DNA of 64,000 nucleotides from CBDHFQ01 sp965262565. Its GTDB lineage: Bacteria; Bacteroidota; Bacteroidia; J057. The translations under genes were made by a program, and so were the position numbers. The notes beneath the pieces were generated by a model. It saw only the letters and a list, made by a program, of their open reading frames with translations. It was not told the origin of the DNA and made no database searches. Below, one piece after another: positions 18,175 through 26,681 of the stretch (the first letter of the stretch is position 1; each line of letters begins with the position of its first letter). The DNA is taken from assembly GCA_965262565.1 (NCBI GenBank), contig CBDHFQ010000026.1, forward strand, positions 186,001-250,000, written 5' to 3'.

Positions 18175-18207
18175 ATAAGATTGATTTTCACTTAGTATAT
18201 CATATTC

Positions 18208-18237
18208 TCGACCAACTCATGGCTATGAGTTGGTCGA
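18208..18237 (+). terminator. Strong hairpin between rplY and pth
   Basis: A perfect 13-bp stem, TCGACCAACTCAT / ATGAGTTGGTCGA, closes a GGCT loop in the 88-bp gap. There is no proper U tract after it, so it may be an attenuating or mRNA-stabilising element rather than a full terminator. Confidence 0.55.
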
Positions 18238-18262
18238 TTACTTTCCATTTGCTTAGTTCATC

Positions 18263-18838
18263 ATGAAATATCTCTTAGTAGGCCTGGGGAATCCGGGACC
18301 AACATATAAGAATACCAGACACAATATAGGATTCATGATATTAGATGCTCTGGCAGAAAAGAATAACACTCAATTTGAACAAGATCGTCATGCCAACATC
18401 GCCTACACAAAATTTAAAGGGCGACAACTTATCCTTGTCAAACCTACTACCTTTATGAATCTTAGTGGAAAAGCAGTTCAATATCATCTGCAAAAACATA
18501 AGACTCCCTTAAATCAACTCCTAGTGGTCTTAGATGATATTGCTATCCCTTTCGGACAATTTAGATTAAAACCCAAAGGCTCGGCTGGAGGGCACAATGG
18601 ACTCAAAGATATTCAAGCAACGATTAATTCTCAGCTTTATCCCCGATTAAGAGTAGGAATTGGAGATAACTTTTCAAAAGGAAAGCAGTCGGATTATGTC
18701 CTTGGCAATTTTTCAGAAGAAGAAATGTTCCATATACCTGACATCCTAACTAAGAGTATAGAAGCTATTCAGAGCTTCGTTAGTATCGGCATAGAACGGT
18801 CAATGGGAGAAATCAATAGAAAAAATATCCTTGAGTAG
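18263..18838 (+). CDS. pth: Peptidyl-tRNA hydrolase
   Basis: 191 residues. It recycles peptidyl-tRNAs released from stalled ribosomes. Family motifs: LLVGLGNPGPTYKNTRHNIG with the catalytic His in TRHNIGF (about residue 21), KPTTFMNLSG with the conserved Asn, VLDDIAIPFGQFRLKPKGSA and GGHNGLKDI. Length is normal. It is the third gene of the prs-rplY-pth group, separated from rplY by an 88-bp gap with a strong hairpin. It ends 4 bases before a convergent gene. Confidence 0.95.
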   Translation: MKYLLVGLGNPGPTYKNTRHNIGFMILDALAEKNNTQFEQDRHANIAYTKFKGRQLILVKPTTFMNLSGKAVQYHLQKHKTPLNQLLVVLDDIAIPFGQFRLKPKGSAGGHNGLKDIQATINSQLYPRLRVGIGDNFSKGKQSDYVLGNFSEEEMFHIPDILTKSIEAIQSFVSIGIERSMGEINRKNILE

Positions 18839-18842
18839 GTAT

Positions 18843-19217
18843 CTAGTCGTCTTCTATTAAATAAGGAATAAAAATAAATTTTGCCTCTTCAGGAGTAATC
18901 ATAAAAATACAAGCCTTCTCTCTAGGATTTTCGTACACCTTTTGAAATTGGCCCAACTTATCCTTCTTTACAATATTTTTACGAACGAAATCCTCTAATA
19001 TAGAAGCATTAAAGAACCAATTCAATTGGATACTATCCCTGTCAAAAATAGGTTTCCCTATATCCACCAACTCGAAAGAGGCAACAAATACAGGAAACTC
19101 CGTTATTCCTTCTTCTATCACCCGATCAGCAATTTCCCTCAAATGAGGTCCTATCTGAGCCATATCATTTCTCAATGACTCTAAGGACGGATCCAATTCT
19201 TCCCTCTGCTTACTCAT
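18843..19217 (-). CDS. Conserved hypothetical protein co-transcribed with rfaE2
   Basis: 124 residues, acidic, without signal peptide or transmembrane segment, so probably cytoplasmic. Recognisable pieces are IADRVIEEGITEFPVFVASF, DIGKPIFDRDSIQLNWFFNA and a C-terminal EAKFIFIPYLIEDD. I know similar small proteins only as uncharacterised Bacteroidota proteins. Its start overlaps the end of the rfaE2-type gene by 8 bases, so translation is likely coupled. Function unknown. Confidence 0.75.
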   Translation of the reverse strand: MSKQREELDPSLESLRNDMAQIGPHLREIADRVIEEGITEFPVFVASFELVDIGKPIFDRDSIQLNWFFNASILEDFVRKNIVKKDKLGQFQKVYENPREKACIFMITPEEAKFIFIPYLIEDD

Positions 19218-19701
19218 GCTTATGATGATTTCTAATTTTTTCTACCAAATTCGTGGTTGCATATCCTTCCACCAGTGGAATAGTCTCTACTTTTCCATTA
19301 GGGATAACTAAGTCCGACCCGACTATTTCCTTATTTTCATAATCTCCACCTTTGACCAGAATTTTGGGCTGTACCAATTTGATTAGTTCATATGGAGTAT
19401 CCTCTTCAAAAACAACTACGGCCGTAACGAATTCTAGCGCACCCAGAATGCGTGCCCTAGCATATTCGTCTAAAATAGGTCTATTGGGGCCTTTTAATCT
19501 GCGAACAGACTGGTCAGAATTTAATCCTACCACTAATACATCACCTAGATTCCTCGCCTTTTCCAGATAATCCACATGACCTAAATGAAGCAGATCAAAA
19601 CATCCATTTGTAAACACTATACTTAATTCCTTAAACCGCCAAATCTCTAGTTTCGCTGAAAGTTGATCTCTATTTAAAATTTTACCTAAAGTACTATACA
19701 T
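19210..19701 (-). CDS. rfaE2: D-glycero-beta-D-manno-heptose 1-phosphate adenylyltransferase (RfaE domain II)
   Basis: 163 residues, the size of a stand-alone HldE C-terminal domain. The nucleotidyltransferase signature is VFTNGCFDLLHLGHVDYLEK, with the HxGH motif as HLGH. Further conserved parts are VVGLNSDQSVRRLKGPNRPI and EDTPYELIKLVQPKILVKGG. It makes ADP-heptose precursors for LPS core. It overlaps the downstream 124-residue gene by 8 bases. Two glycosyltransferase genes that could act on LPS lie further along (39.3-41.2 kb). A glycerol-3-phosphate cytidylyltransferase-like role is a less likely alternative. Confidence 0.9.
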   Translation of the reverse strand: MYSTLGKILNRDQLSAKLEIWRFKELSIVFTNGCFDLLHLGHVDYLEKARNLGDVLVVGLNSDQSVRRLKGPNRPILDEYARARILGALEFVTAVVVFEEDTPYELIKLVQPKILVKGGDYENKEIVGSDLVIPNGKVETIPLVEGYATTNLVEKIRNHHKHE

Positions 19702-19897
19702 GAATTTGAAATTGGAATCTGCCGCAAGTTAGCAATTCAAGCGTGGTTTATCATAATTAAAACGCTATTGTACATCGATAAATAAATTCATATAATTAAA
19801 CTAAATTGCACAGTTTTATTTATCTCAGTGATTCTACCATTACAATACATTACCGCTCCCTGATTCATTTATTAATTCACAACTAAAACAAAACCTT

Positions 19898-22800
19898 ATG
19901 AATTTAACGTACCTGTTAAACCATCTTCCAAATCGTTTCCAACGATGTCTTGCATTATTGTTATTACTTGGGAGCACTCTTTGTAATTTTTCATTAGCAC
20001 AAACTTCATTTGAGGCAGTTCTATCCGGTTCTCAGGAAGCTTTACCTGTATTAACCACAGCTTCCGGCCTGATTTCAGGCACATTAAATGGAGATACCCT
20101 TGTGATAGAAGGAGAATTTTCTGGTTTGTCCAGTAATTTTAACGCGGAAATCGCAGGTGGAGCCCATATTCATATTGGCTATGCAGGAAGTAATGGTGGG
20201 GTTACGATCTCATTAGTTACAGCACTAGATGAAGATCTAAGAGGAGGGCAATTCCTGGCAGATAGTAACACGTTCATATTGGATGAAACGCAATTAAATG
20301 CCTTGCAAACTCGCCAGTTGTATGTTAATATACATACAGAAACCTTTCCTTCCGGGGAACTCAGAGGTCAAATATTACCCAGTTCAAGTACCCCCTATTC
20401 CACTAATCTATTTGGTTCCAATGAAGTGCCCTCAGTCATTTCTTCTGGCTCCGGAGCGGTTATTGCAGAGTTGGATGGCGACCAATTGATCGTTAGTGGT
20501 TCTTTTAGTGGCTTAGAAAGCGGATTTAATGAAGGGATTGCAGGTGGGGCTCATATACATCTTGCCCCTGCTGGTAGAAATGGAGGAGTAATCTTTCCTT
20601 TAACAACAATCATCGATTCTACAGATACTGGAGGTATATTCCCTGCTGATAGCAATACATTCACCCTTTCTGCGGGTCAAGTTGACTCCCTGGAATTGCG
20701 ATATTTCTATGTGAATATCCATTCTGATAGTATTGCTTCCGGAGAAATCCGCGGACAATTAACACCTATTCCTGTGGCAGCTTTCCGTGTACACCTTTCC
20801 GGGACCAACGAAGTACCTTCTGTAACCACTAGTGCAAACGGACAACTTATCGTAGAGTGGAAGGATTCCACTTTTGTCGTCAGTGGATCTTTTAATGGAT
20901 TAGAAAGCGCGCTCAATACAGATATCCTCGGAGGAGTTCATATTCATACAGGATTAGCTGGAACAAATGGTCCAGTGGAAGTAGTTTTAAATCCCACAAC
21001 AGATTCAAGTGGAGTAAGCGGCGTATTTCTTCCTGAAGACAATACATTCCCTCTAAATGATACCCTGACAACAAATAATATTAGCAGAAGCTTGTACGTA
21101 AACATTCACTCCCTCGAAAATGCGTCGGGTGAGATAAGAGGCCAAGTTCTTCCCCAGAGTCAGTATTTTTTCCAGGCTGCATTGACTGGTACGCAAGAAG
21201 TGCGTCCAGTATTGACCAGTGCATATGGAGCTATAGCTGCTGAAATTCTTGGAGATCAAGTTACGGTGAGTGGTTCTTTCACTGGATTAGAGAGCGACTT
21301 CAATACAGCTATTGCAGGTGGTGCACACATTCACTCTGCTGCTGCAGGATCTAATGGACCTGTGGAATTCATTCTAACTTCTGTCATTGATCCCTCGTCA
21401 AGAGCTGCCTCTTTCTTCCCAGACAGTAACTCTTTCAGCCTAACAGCAACACAATTAGATACCCTGAGAGATCGACTGAACTACGTGAATATTCATTCTG
21501 TAGATATAGCCAGTGGAGAGATCAGAGGTCAATTAGTACATGAAGCCACCAATTATTACGTAGCCCCTCTATCGGGAACCAGCGAAGTAGATATTGTCAA
21601 CAGCGAGGCCTCTGGGACCGTCATCCTTGAACAAACAGGAGACCAAATTACGGCTTCAGGCTCTTTTAACAACTTGAGTTCTGACCTTAATACAGATATC
21701 GCAGGGGGAGCACATATACACTTCAATTTTGCAGGTAGTAATGGTCCGGTAATATTTATTCTGAATTCAAATCCGGGTGCTGACTTGACCAGTGGTGTTT
21801 TCCCAGTAGACTCAAATATATTCTCTTTAGCAGAAGGCCAACTAGATACCATCAGGAACCGTCAATCATATGTTAACATCCATAGTCTGAATTTTGCTCC
21901 AGGTGAGATTAGAGGCCAATTACTTCCTCAGGCAGTTTCTTTCTTTACTTCTACCTTAAGATCTAAAAATGAAGTAGATCCTCAAGTTAGTACTGCAGGT
22001 GGAGACGTTAAATTTGAACTAAGCGGAAGCAAATTAATTGTCAGTGGTAGCTTTGCAGGGCTTGAGAGCCAATTTAATGAACAAATAGCTGGTGGAGCTC
22101 ATCTTCATACGGGTTTTGTAGGTGAAAATGGTGGAGTAACAATTCCTTTGGTTACTTCTGTTTCTGCAGACTCATTAGCGGGAATATTTTTACCTGACAG
22201 TAATACATTCGAGCTCGATTCTATACAGGTAGATGCAATCAGGGCTGAAGGATTATACGTAAATATTCATTCCGACAGTATCGCTTCTGGAGAAATCAGA
22301 GGACAGGTACTAAAAGAATCCAATTTTTTCCCCGGAGATAGTGCTACTATTACTGCCCCTGAAGATGGAGCTGTAATTACGCTGACAGGACTAAACACAG
22401 ATGAATTTACTCCCCAATGGACTGGCGTTGCTGATCCAGATAATAATCTTGTAGGATATATCTGGCAATTAGCTGCAGATGACTCCTTTCAAACTATCGT
22501 AGTGAATACTGCTGTAGGTCCTAATACTTCCTTTACAACTACTTTCGGATTTGTAGATACTTTATTAGCATCAGTGGGAATTGGGATCGGTGATAGTATC
22601 ACTTTATTTCATCGTGCGATAGCTACAGATGGAAGTGTCTGTGCTGAAGGTCCTGCTGCAAGTGTTACTTTAATTAGAGATTCGGTCATTACTTCCATTC
22701 AGGAAGCTTTACCTCAAGGATTCAATTTCCAATACTATCCATCGCCTGCCAGAGATGTATTGGCAGTAGAGATGGAAGCTCCTCAACAGACTGAGATTTC

Positions 22801-22972
22801 TCTGCAAGTATTTAATTTATTAGGTAAAGTATTGATAGAAAAAAATGTAACCTTAAGAACAGGAGTAAATCAGGAACAACTCCATATCCAACAACTCAGT
22901 GGTGGAGTATATTTCCTTAGGCTGATTATCGATAAGGAAATTATAGGAACTGAGAAGTTCATTAAAGAATAG
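19898..22972 (+). CDS. Secreted protein with six tandem CHRD domains and a T9SS sorting domain
   Basis: 1024 residues. The signal peptide ends near CNFSLAQ. Six CHRD repeats with a period of about 129 residues fill positions 36-810; each ends with a (L/F/N/S)YVNIH...GE(I/L)RGQ block (near residues 142, 271, 401, 529, 657 and 787) and has a central AGGAHIH or similar His pair. A fibronectin-like segment (about 820-925) follows. The last ~80 residues (FQYYPSPARDVLAVEM ... LSGGVYFLRLI) form a T9SS type A sorting domain. CHRD was described in chordin and occurs in bacterial surface proteins; the ligand is unknown, though the invariant histidines could bind metal (inference). The gene stands alone with its own terminator. 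Confidence 0.93.
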   Translation: MNLTYLLNHLPNRFQRCLALLLLLGSTLCNFSLAQTSFEAVLSGSQEALPVLTTASGLISGTLNGDTLVIEGEFSGLSSNFNAEIAGGAHIHIGYAGSNGGVTISLVTALDEDLRGGQFLADSNTFILDETQLNALQTRQLYVNIHTETFPSGELRGQILPSSSTPYSTNLFGSNEVPSVISSGSGAVIAELDGDQLIVSGSFSGLESGFNEGIAGGAHIHLAPAGRNGGVIFPLTTIIDSTDTGGIFPADSNTFTLSAGQVDSLELRYFYVNIHSDSIASGEIRGQLTPIPVAAFRVHLSGTNEVPSVTTSANGQLIVEWKDSTFVVSGSFNGLESALNTDILGGVHIHTGLAGTNGPVEVVLNPTTDSSGVSGVFLPEDNTFPLNDTLTTNNISRSLYVNIHSLENASGEIRGQVLPQSQYFFQAALTGTQEVRPVLTSAYGAIAAEILGDQVTVSGSFTGLESDFNTAIAGGAHIHSAAAGSNGPVEFILTSVIDPSSRAASFFPDSNSFSLTATQLDTLRDRLNYVNIHSVDIASGEIRGQLVHEATNYYVAPLSGTSEVDIVNSEASGTVILEQTGDQITASGSFNNLSSDLNTDIAGGAHIHFNFAGSNGPVIFILNSNPGADLTSGVFPVDSNIFSLAEGQLDTIRNRQSYVNIHSLNFAPGEIRGQLLPQAVSFFTSTLRSKNEVDPQVSTAGGDVKFELSGSKLIVSGSFAGLESQFNEQIAGGAHLHTGFVGENGGVTIPLVTSVSADSLAGIFLPDSNTFELDSIQVDAIRAEGLYVNIHSDSIASGEIRGQVLKESNFFPGDSATITAPEDGAVITLTGLNTDEFTPQWTGVADPDNNLVGYIWQLAADDSFQTIVVNTAVGPNTSFTTTFGFVDTLLASVGIGIGDSITLFHRAIATDGSVCAEGPAASVTLIRDSVITSIQEALPQGFNFQYYPSPARDVLAVEMEAPQQTEISLQVFNLLGKVLIEKNVTLRTGVNQEQLHIQQLSGGVYFLRLIIDKEIIGTEKFIKE

Positions 22973-23027
22973 ACATTTGTTCAGAATAGACTGACACATA
23001 TTATTATCTTATACTAAAATTTTTACG

Positions 23028-23059
23028 CGGAGAAGTGTTTATGACATTTCTCCGTTTTT
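23028..23059 (+). terminator. Intrinsic terminator of the CHRD gene
   Basis: CGGAGAAGTG pairs with CATTTCTCCG (10 bp including one G-U) around the loop TTTATGA, followed at once by TTTTT. This is a classical rho-independent terminator 55 bases after the stop. Confidence 0.9.
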
Positions 23060-23112
23060 ATTATGTAATTTCCTTTTCTAACTTCTAGGCAATCCAATTT
23101 ATACGCTGAATT

Positions 23113-23793
23113 ATGTTTTCTACAGGCATACCTAAAGTCAAAATTTGTTGTATTAGTAACTTAGAAGAGGCACTATTAGCGATAAGATTAGGAGCAGATG
23201 CTTTGGGCCTTGTTTCATCCATGCCTAGCGGACCAGGTGTTATTCAGGATACGTTAATCCATGAAATTTCCAAAAAAATTCCTCCTCCAATCGCTACATT
23301 TCTCTTAAGCAGTAGAACAGATACGAAAGAAATTATTCATCATCAAAAAGAAACCGGAACAAATACCCTACAGTTAGTAGATAGATTAACCAGTGGTTCA
23401 TACCAGGAAATCAGAAGAACACTTCCAGGGGTCAAAATTGTTCAGGTTATACATGTAGTGGATGAATCTGCCATTACTGAAGCAGATGAAGTCGCCCCAT
23501 TAGTAGATGCCATTCTTCTAGATTCGGGAAATCCCAACTTACCTGTTAAAGAATTAGGAGGAACGGGCAGAATACACAATTGGGAAATTAGTAGTAGAAT
23601 AAGAGCTCATGTTCCAGTACCTATTTATTTAGCAGGAGGATTAAACATGGATAATGTACGGGAAGCTATAGAAAGAGTAAAACCATTTGGAGTAGATATC
23701 TGTAGTGGTGTCAGAAGTAATGGACAATTAGACGCTCTAAAACTTGAGAAATTTATTCTTCAGGTAAAGAAAGCATCCTATTCACCACATTAA
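23113..23793 (+). CDS. Phosphoribosylanthranilate isomerase (TrpF) homologue, solitary
   Basis: 226 residues with a TIM-barrel pattern of the TrpF family: VKICCISNLEEALLAIRLGA (usual KICGIT), GADALGLV, a DAILLDS strand holding the general-acid Asp position, IYLAGGLNMDNVREAIER and the phosphate-binding VDICSGVRSNGQLD. The catalytic Cys is kept, but the following Gly is replaced by Cys and the usual F(V/Y)xxSPR segment is altered to SSMPSGPG. No other trp gene is nearby. It may be a TrpF acting in trans or a relative with a changed substrate. Its last 41 bases overlap the 3' end of the convergent gene. Confidence 0.75.
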   Translation: MFSTGIPKVKICCISNLEEALLAIRLGADALGLVSSMPSGPGVIQDTLIHEISKKIPPPIATFLLSSRTDTKEIIHHQKETGTNTLQLVDRLTSGSYQEIRRTLPGVKIVQVIHVVDESAITEADEVAPLVDAILLDSGNPNLPVKELGGTGRIHNWEISSRIRAHVPVPIYLAGGLNMDNVREAIERVKPFGVDICSGVRSNGQLDALKLEKFILQVKKASYSPH

Positions 23794-25213
23794 TCATTAT
23801 CTGTCTGATAGATCTATCGTAAGGAATAGCTCCCGTGAATGAAAGTGAGTTTACGTTAAAGACGATTCCTCCTTCCGGGTGGATATAATATCCCATATCT
23901 GCCCCTCCTTCTCCATCCCATTCATAGAGAGATTCATAAATGGGTTCAGGATAAACTTCTCCTCTCCCATTTCCTTTATAATTCAACCCCTGGGCTATTG
24001 GTACCCAATTTAGCTTACTACCATCCAACACTTTATCTATCTCTAATCCAGAGGCAGCTCCCCAATGTCCCTTCCTCCTAATCATTCGAATATTTTCCCA
24101 TACACTCCCAAACATTAAGGTGTAATCATAGGTATCGCTTTTCGTACCAAATAAATCCCCTTTTTCTAAGCCAGTTCCTTTAATTACCCAAGAAGTATCT
24201 GTGATCACTTTGTAAGGCGCATATTGTTGAAATATGGTTACATAATTAATGCTTCCGAAGGGCCTCAATCCTGTACTATCAGCATGTAGCCATAAGTTAT
24301 CTTCACTTTTATGTACTTCTAAGCTTCTTTGTTGAAGATCTAAATGAGAAACGTAAGCAGCCGTGTTTCCCGACAAACACAGTAGAGATCCTCCTTGCTC
24401 AAGAAATTCGTTTAAATGGATCAACATGTTTTTCGTCCAGTACTCTGCATGAGTAGAAATAATCAAGACATCATATGGATAAAAGGAAGTCCCACTTTCT
24501 TCAAGATCACTCATCGCATAAACATCTGTCTCCAAACCTACCTCATTGAGACATGCCACTACATATCTATCTTTTGAGGCTGATTGATATGTTAATTGGT
24601 GATATTCCCATTTATCAGGTAATTCGGGATCTGCGAGTAATTGAGGTCTGTTGAAAGAGACTTGAAAGGTATAATTCTTAGTGTATAATGACTGTCCTCC
24701 CCAATGATTATAGGCATTCCAGGTATTAGTAGACAGTAAAAGAGCAATCTTTCGGTGAACATGCTCCGGTTTAGGTTCGATGAAAATGCTACATCGCCAG
24801 CTTTGACCATTTGAAGAAGCTTCCAGAATATACCAGCCTGATTCGATATCTATGGGTATCTCTACCCCAGCAGTCACTTTCCAATCCATTCCATAAATAA
24901 CTCCTTCATCAGGAACAGATTGGTACTCTACCTCTACGGTATCTTTCCGCAAAACTTGTCTATTATTTAAGATGGGATATAAACTCATTTGCATTAATCC
25001 CGGCTGATGAGTACTTGCATATACCTGAATAGTGTCTCCAGCTTGATAGGTCCATCGGTCTGTATACATGGCCAAATGAGCAGTCCAACGATGGTGTAGT
25101 TGAAACAGAAAAACGCTATTGGGCCACAGATAATAGTGTTTCCAACACAAGAAGCAGAATCCGGTAAGCAGGAATAGAAATACGCCTAAAACAATATAAA
25201 AAAGTCGCTTCAT
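23753..25213 (-). CDS. N,N-dimethylformamidase beta-subunit-like protein, membrane anchored
   Basis: 486 residues. One hydrophobic segment near residues 4-24 anchors or exports it. An Ig-like beta region (about 45-150: DRWTYQAGDTIQVYASTHQP) is followed by a glutamine-amidotransferase-like domain (ALLLSTNTWNAYNHWGG, SLYTKNYTFQVSFNRP, YDVLIISTHAEYWTKNM, FLEQGGSLLCLSGN), the arrangement of the DMFase large-subunit C-terminal family. In that family the catalytic iron is held by residues I cannot verify here. The small DMFase subunit is not in this window. Hydrolysis of an amide substrate is therefore only a family-level guess. It overlaps the TrpF-like gene tail to tail by 41 bases. Confidence 0.7.
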   Translation of the reverse strand: MKRLFYIVLGVFLFLLTGFCFLCWKHYYLWPNSVFLFQLHHRWTAHLAMYTDRWTYQAGDTIQVYASTHQPGLMQMSLYPILNNRQVLRKDTVEVEYQSVPDEGVIYGMDWKVTAGVEIPIDIESGWYILEASSNGQSWRCSIFIEPKPEHVHRKIALLLSTNTWNAYNHWGGQSLYTKNYTFQVSFNRPQLLADPELPDKWEYHQLTYQSASKDRYVVACLNEVGLETDVYAMSDLEESGTSFYPYDVLIISTHAEYWTKNMLIHLNEFLEQGGSLLCLSGNTAAYVSHLDLQQRSLEVHKSEDNLWLHADSTGLRPFGSINYVTIFQQYAPYKVITDTSWVIKGTGLEKGDLFGTKSDTYDYTLMFGSVWENIRMIRRKGHWGAASGLEIDKVLDGSKLNWVPIAQGLNYKGNGRGEVYPEPIYESLYEWDGEGGADMGYYIHPEGGIVFNVNSLSFTGAIPYDRSIRQIMINVVNRMLSLPEE

Positions 25214-25320
25214 TTGCCTGAATGCTCTAGGAAAGATAAGTTAGCAGCATATTTATTGTTTTCAATAACTAAATAGCATTCGGTACGTTTTTAACCTTCT
25301 ATTTAATATTTTCACTTATC

Positions 25321-25644
25321 ATGTCCGATATTAATATTACCATCATCGACAGGGAAAAAAATGTTCATGAATGTATAGCCCCTACTGATATGGCGATGAA
25401 TTTAATGGAATTGTGCAAAGCATATGAACTGCCTGTTGAGGGAACCTGTGGAGGCATGGCACTATGTTCTTCCTGTCATGTATACATTAAGAGTCGTCAT
25501 GCACTTAATGAAAGAAGCGAGGCCGAGGAAGATGCATTAGATGAAGCAATAGAAGTAGACGATGAATCCAGTAGATTAGCTTGTCAAATAAAGATTATTC
25601 AAGAATTAGACGGATTAGTAATAGAGCTTGCGCCTGAAAGTTAA
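25321..25644 (+). CDS. 2Fe-2S ferredoxin (adrenodoxin type)
   Basis: 107 residues. The cluster ligands are visible in GTCGGMALCSSCHVYI (C-x5-C-x2-C) and RLACQI (the fourth Cys). The MELCKAYELPVEG segment before the loop and the acidic stretch EAEEDALDEAIEVDDESS are typical of adrenodoxin-like ferredoxins, which pass electrons to oxygenases or take part in Fe-S assembly. It is the first gene of a plus-strand unit with a TPR protein (17-base gap) and a disulfide oxidoreductase, so a shared redox function is plausible. The partner enzyme is not evident. Confidence 0.92.
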   Translation: MSDINITIIDREKNVHECIAPTDMAMNLMELCKAYELPVEGTCGGMALCSSCHVYIKSRHALNERSEAEEDALDEAIEVDDESSRLACQIKIIQELDGLVIELAPES

Positions 25645-25661
25645 TTTACCCTCAAAGAAAT

Positions 25662-26636
25662 ATGACAAACTCCCAGGAAGTACTTATCGCTCAAGGTTAT
25701 GATTTTCTCGCTGCCGAAGAATATCAAGATGCCCAGAAAGTGGGGCAATCACTCATCCAACAAGGGACAGAAGCAGGATACCGTATTTCAGCTCAGGCAT
25801 ATGCAGGTCTGGAGGAATGGGATCAGGCGTTAACGACGCTTCAGGAAGGTATAGAGAAAATGCCTGATGAATGGCATCTTTGGCTACAATTAGGAAATTT
25901 CCTATCTGACAGAGAAGACTTTGCTGCCGCTGATGAAGCTTACCATAAAGCCTTAAGCTGTCCAGAAGTTCAGGCTGATTGGATCCATATTAACCAAGCT
26001 GTATTACAATTCCGACAGGGAAACATAGATAACAGCCTCAATATTTTACAGCAAGTTACCGATCGGGAAGTAATCACTGATGCTTTTGCCCTTCAGTTAA
26101 GTTTACTGGATCAACTTGGCCAGCACGAACTAATTATTACGCTCGCAAAAGAAGAGTTACCCCGCATTCCCAGTCCGGAAGATGAAGAATCGGCCTCTAC
26201 CTTATCCCGAATTTGTGCATATATAGCTACGGCTTGTTGGTATGAAGATAAATCGGAAGCTGAAATTTTACACTATCTCCGACAATCTGTCGTCTATGAC
26301 CGAAGTAACCAGGATGCTGCCTATCTGTTCAGAGAGATGGACCCACAATTTTCCGAATCCCCAAAATATTACGAATTAGTTATTCAGGGAAATTTATTAC
26401 CAGAGGAAGTAAATGAAGATATTCCTTCTCAAACTTTTCTTACCACTTACGGAGTAATCGCTGATTCTGAAGAGGAAGCACTGGAGTATATCAAAATATT
26501 CGAGATAGATGCCATAGATAAAGATAGCCTGACCGTCGTAAATGCTGAAGTAGAGAACGCTGATTCAGAGGATGCAAAGGGAGTTTATATGGTAGGAGGA
26601 TTTGGTTTCTTCGAAGAGAAAGAGGAAGATCTTTAA
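25662..26636 (+). CDS. TPR-repeat cytoplasmic protein
   Basis: 324 residues, acidic, without signal peptide. Tetratricopeptide-like helix pairs cover about residues 5-220 (YDFLAAEEYQDAQKVGQSLI; YAGLEEWDQALTTLQEGIEK; LGNFLSDREDFAAADEAYHK). The C-terminal third has a separate domain, TFLTTYGVIADSEEEALEYI and KGVYMVGGFGFFEE, that I do not recognise. It lies between the ferredoxin (17 bases upstream) and a flavin oxidoreductase (45 bases downstream), so it may scaffold one of them. Function unknown. Confidence 0.75.
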   Translation: MTNSQEVLIAQGYDFLAAEEYQDAQKVGQSLIQQGTEAGYRISAQAYAGLEEWDQALTTLQEGIEKMPDEWHLWLQLGNFLSDREDFAAADEAYHKALSCPEVQADWIHINQAVLQFRQGNIDNSLNILQQVTDREVITDAFALQLSLLDQLGQHELIITLAKEELPRIPSPEDEESASTLSRICAYIATACWYEDKSEAEILHYLRQSVVYDRSNQDAAYLFREMDPQFSESPKYYELVIQGNLLPEEVNEDIPSQTFLTTYGVIADSEEEALEYIKIFEIDAIDKDSLTVVNAEVENADSEDAKGVYMVGGFGFFEEKEEDL

Positions 26637-26681
26637 TCGGTGTTCTATCTTCACCACTATTAACAGAACTTAACGATATCT

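Noticed and set aside
19898..22330. Long nucleotide-level repeats in the CHRD gene as a possible recent duplication or mobile repeat
   Set aside because: The repeats are conserved at protein level but diverged in DNA, so they are old domain duplications, not recent or mobile repeats.
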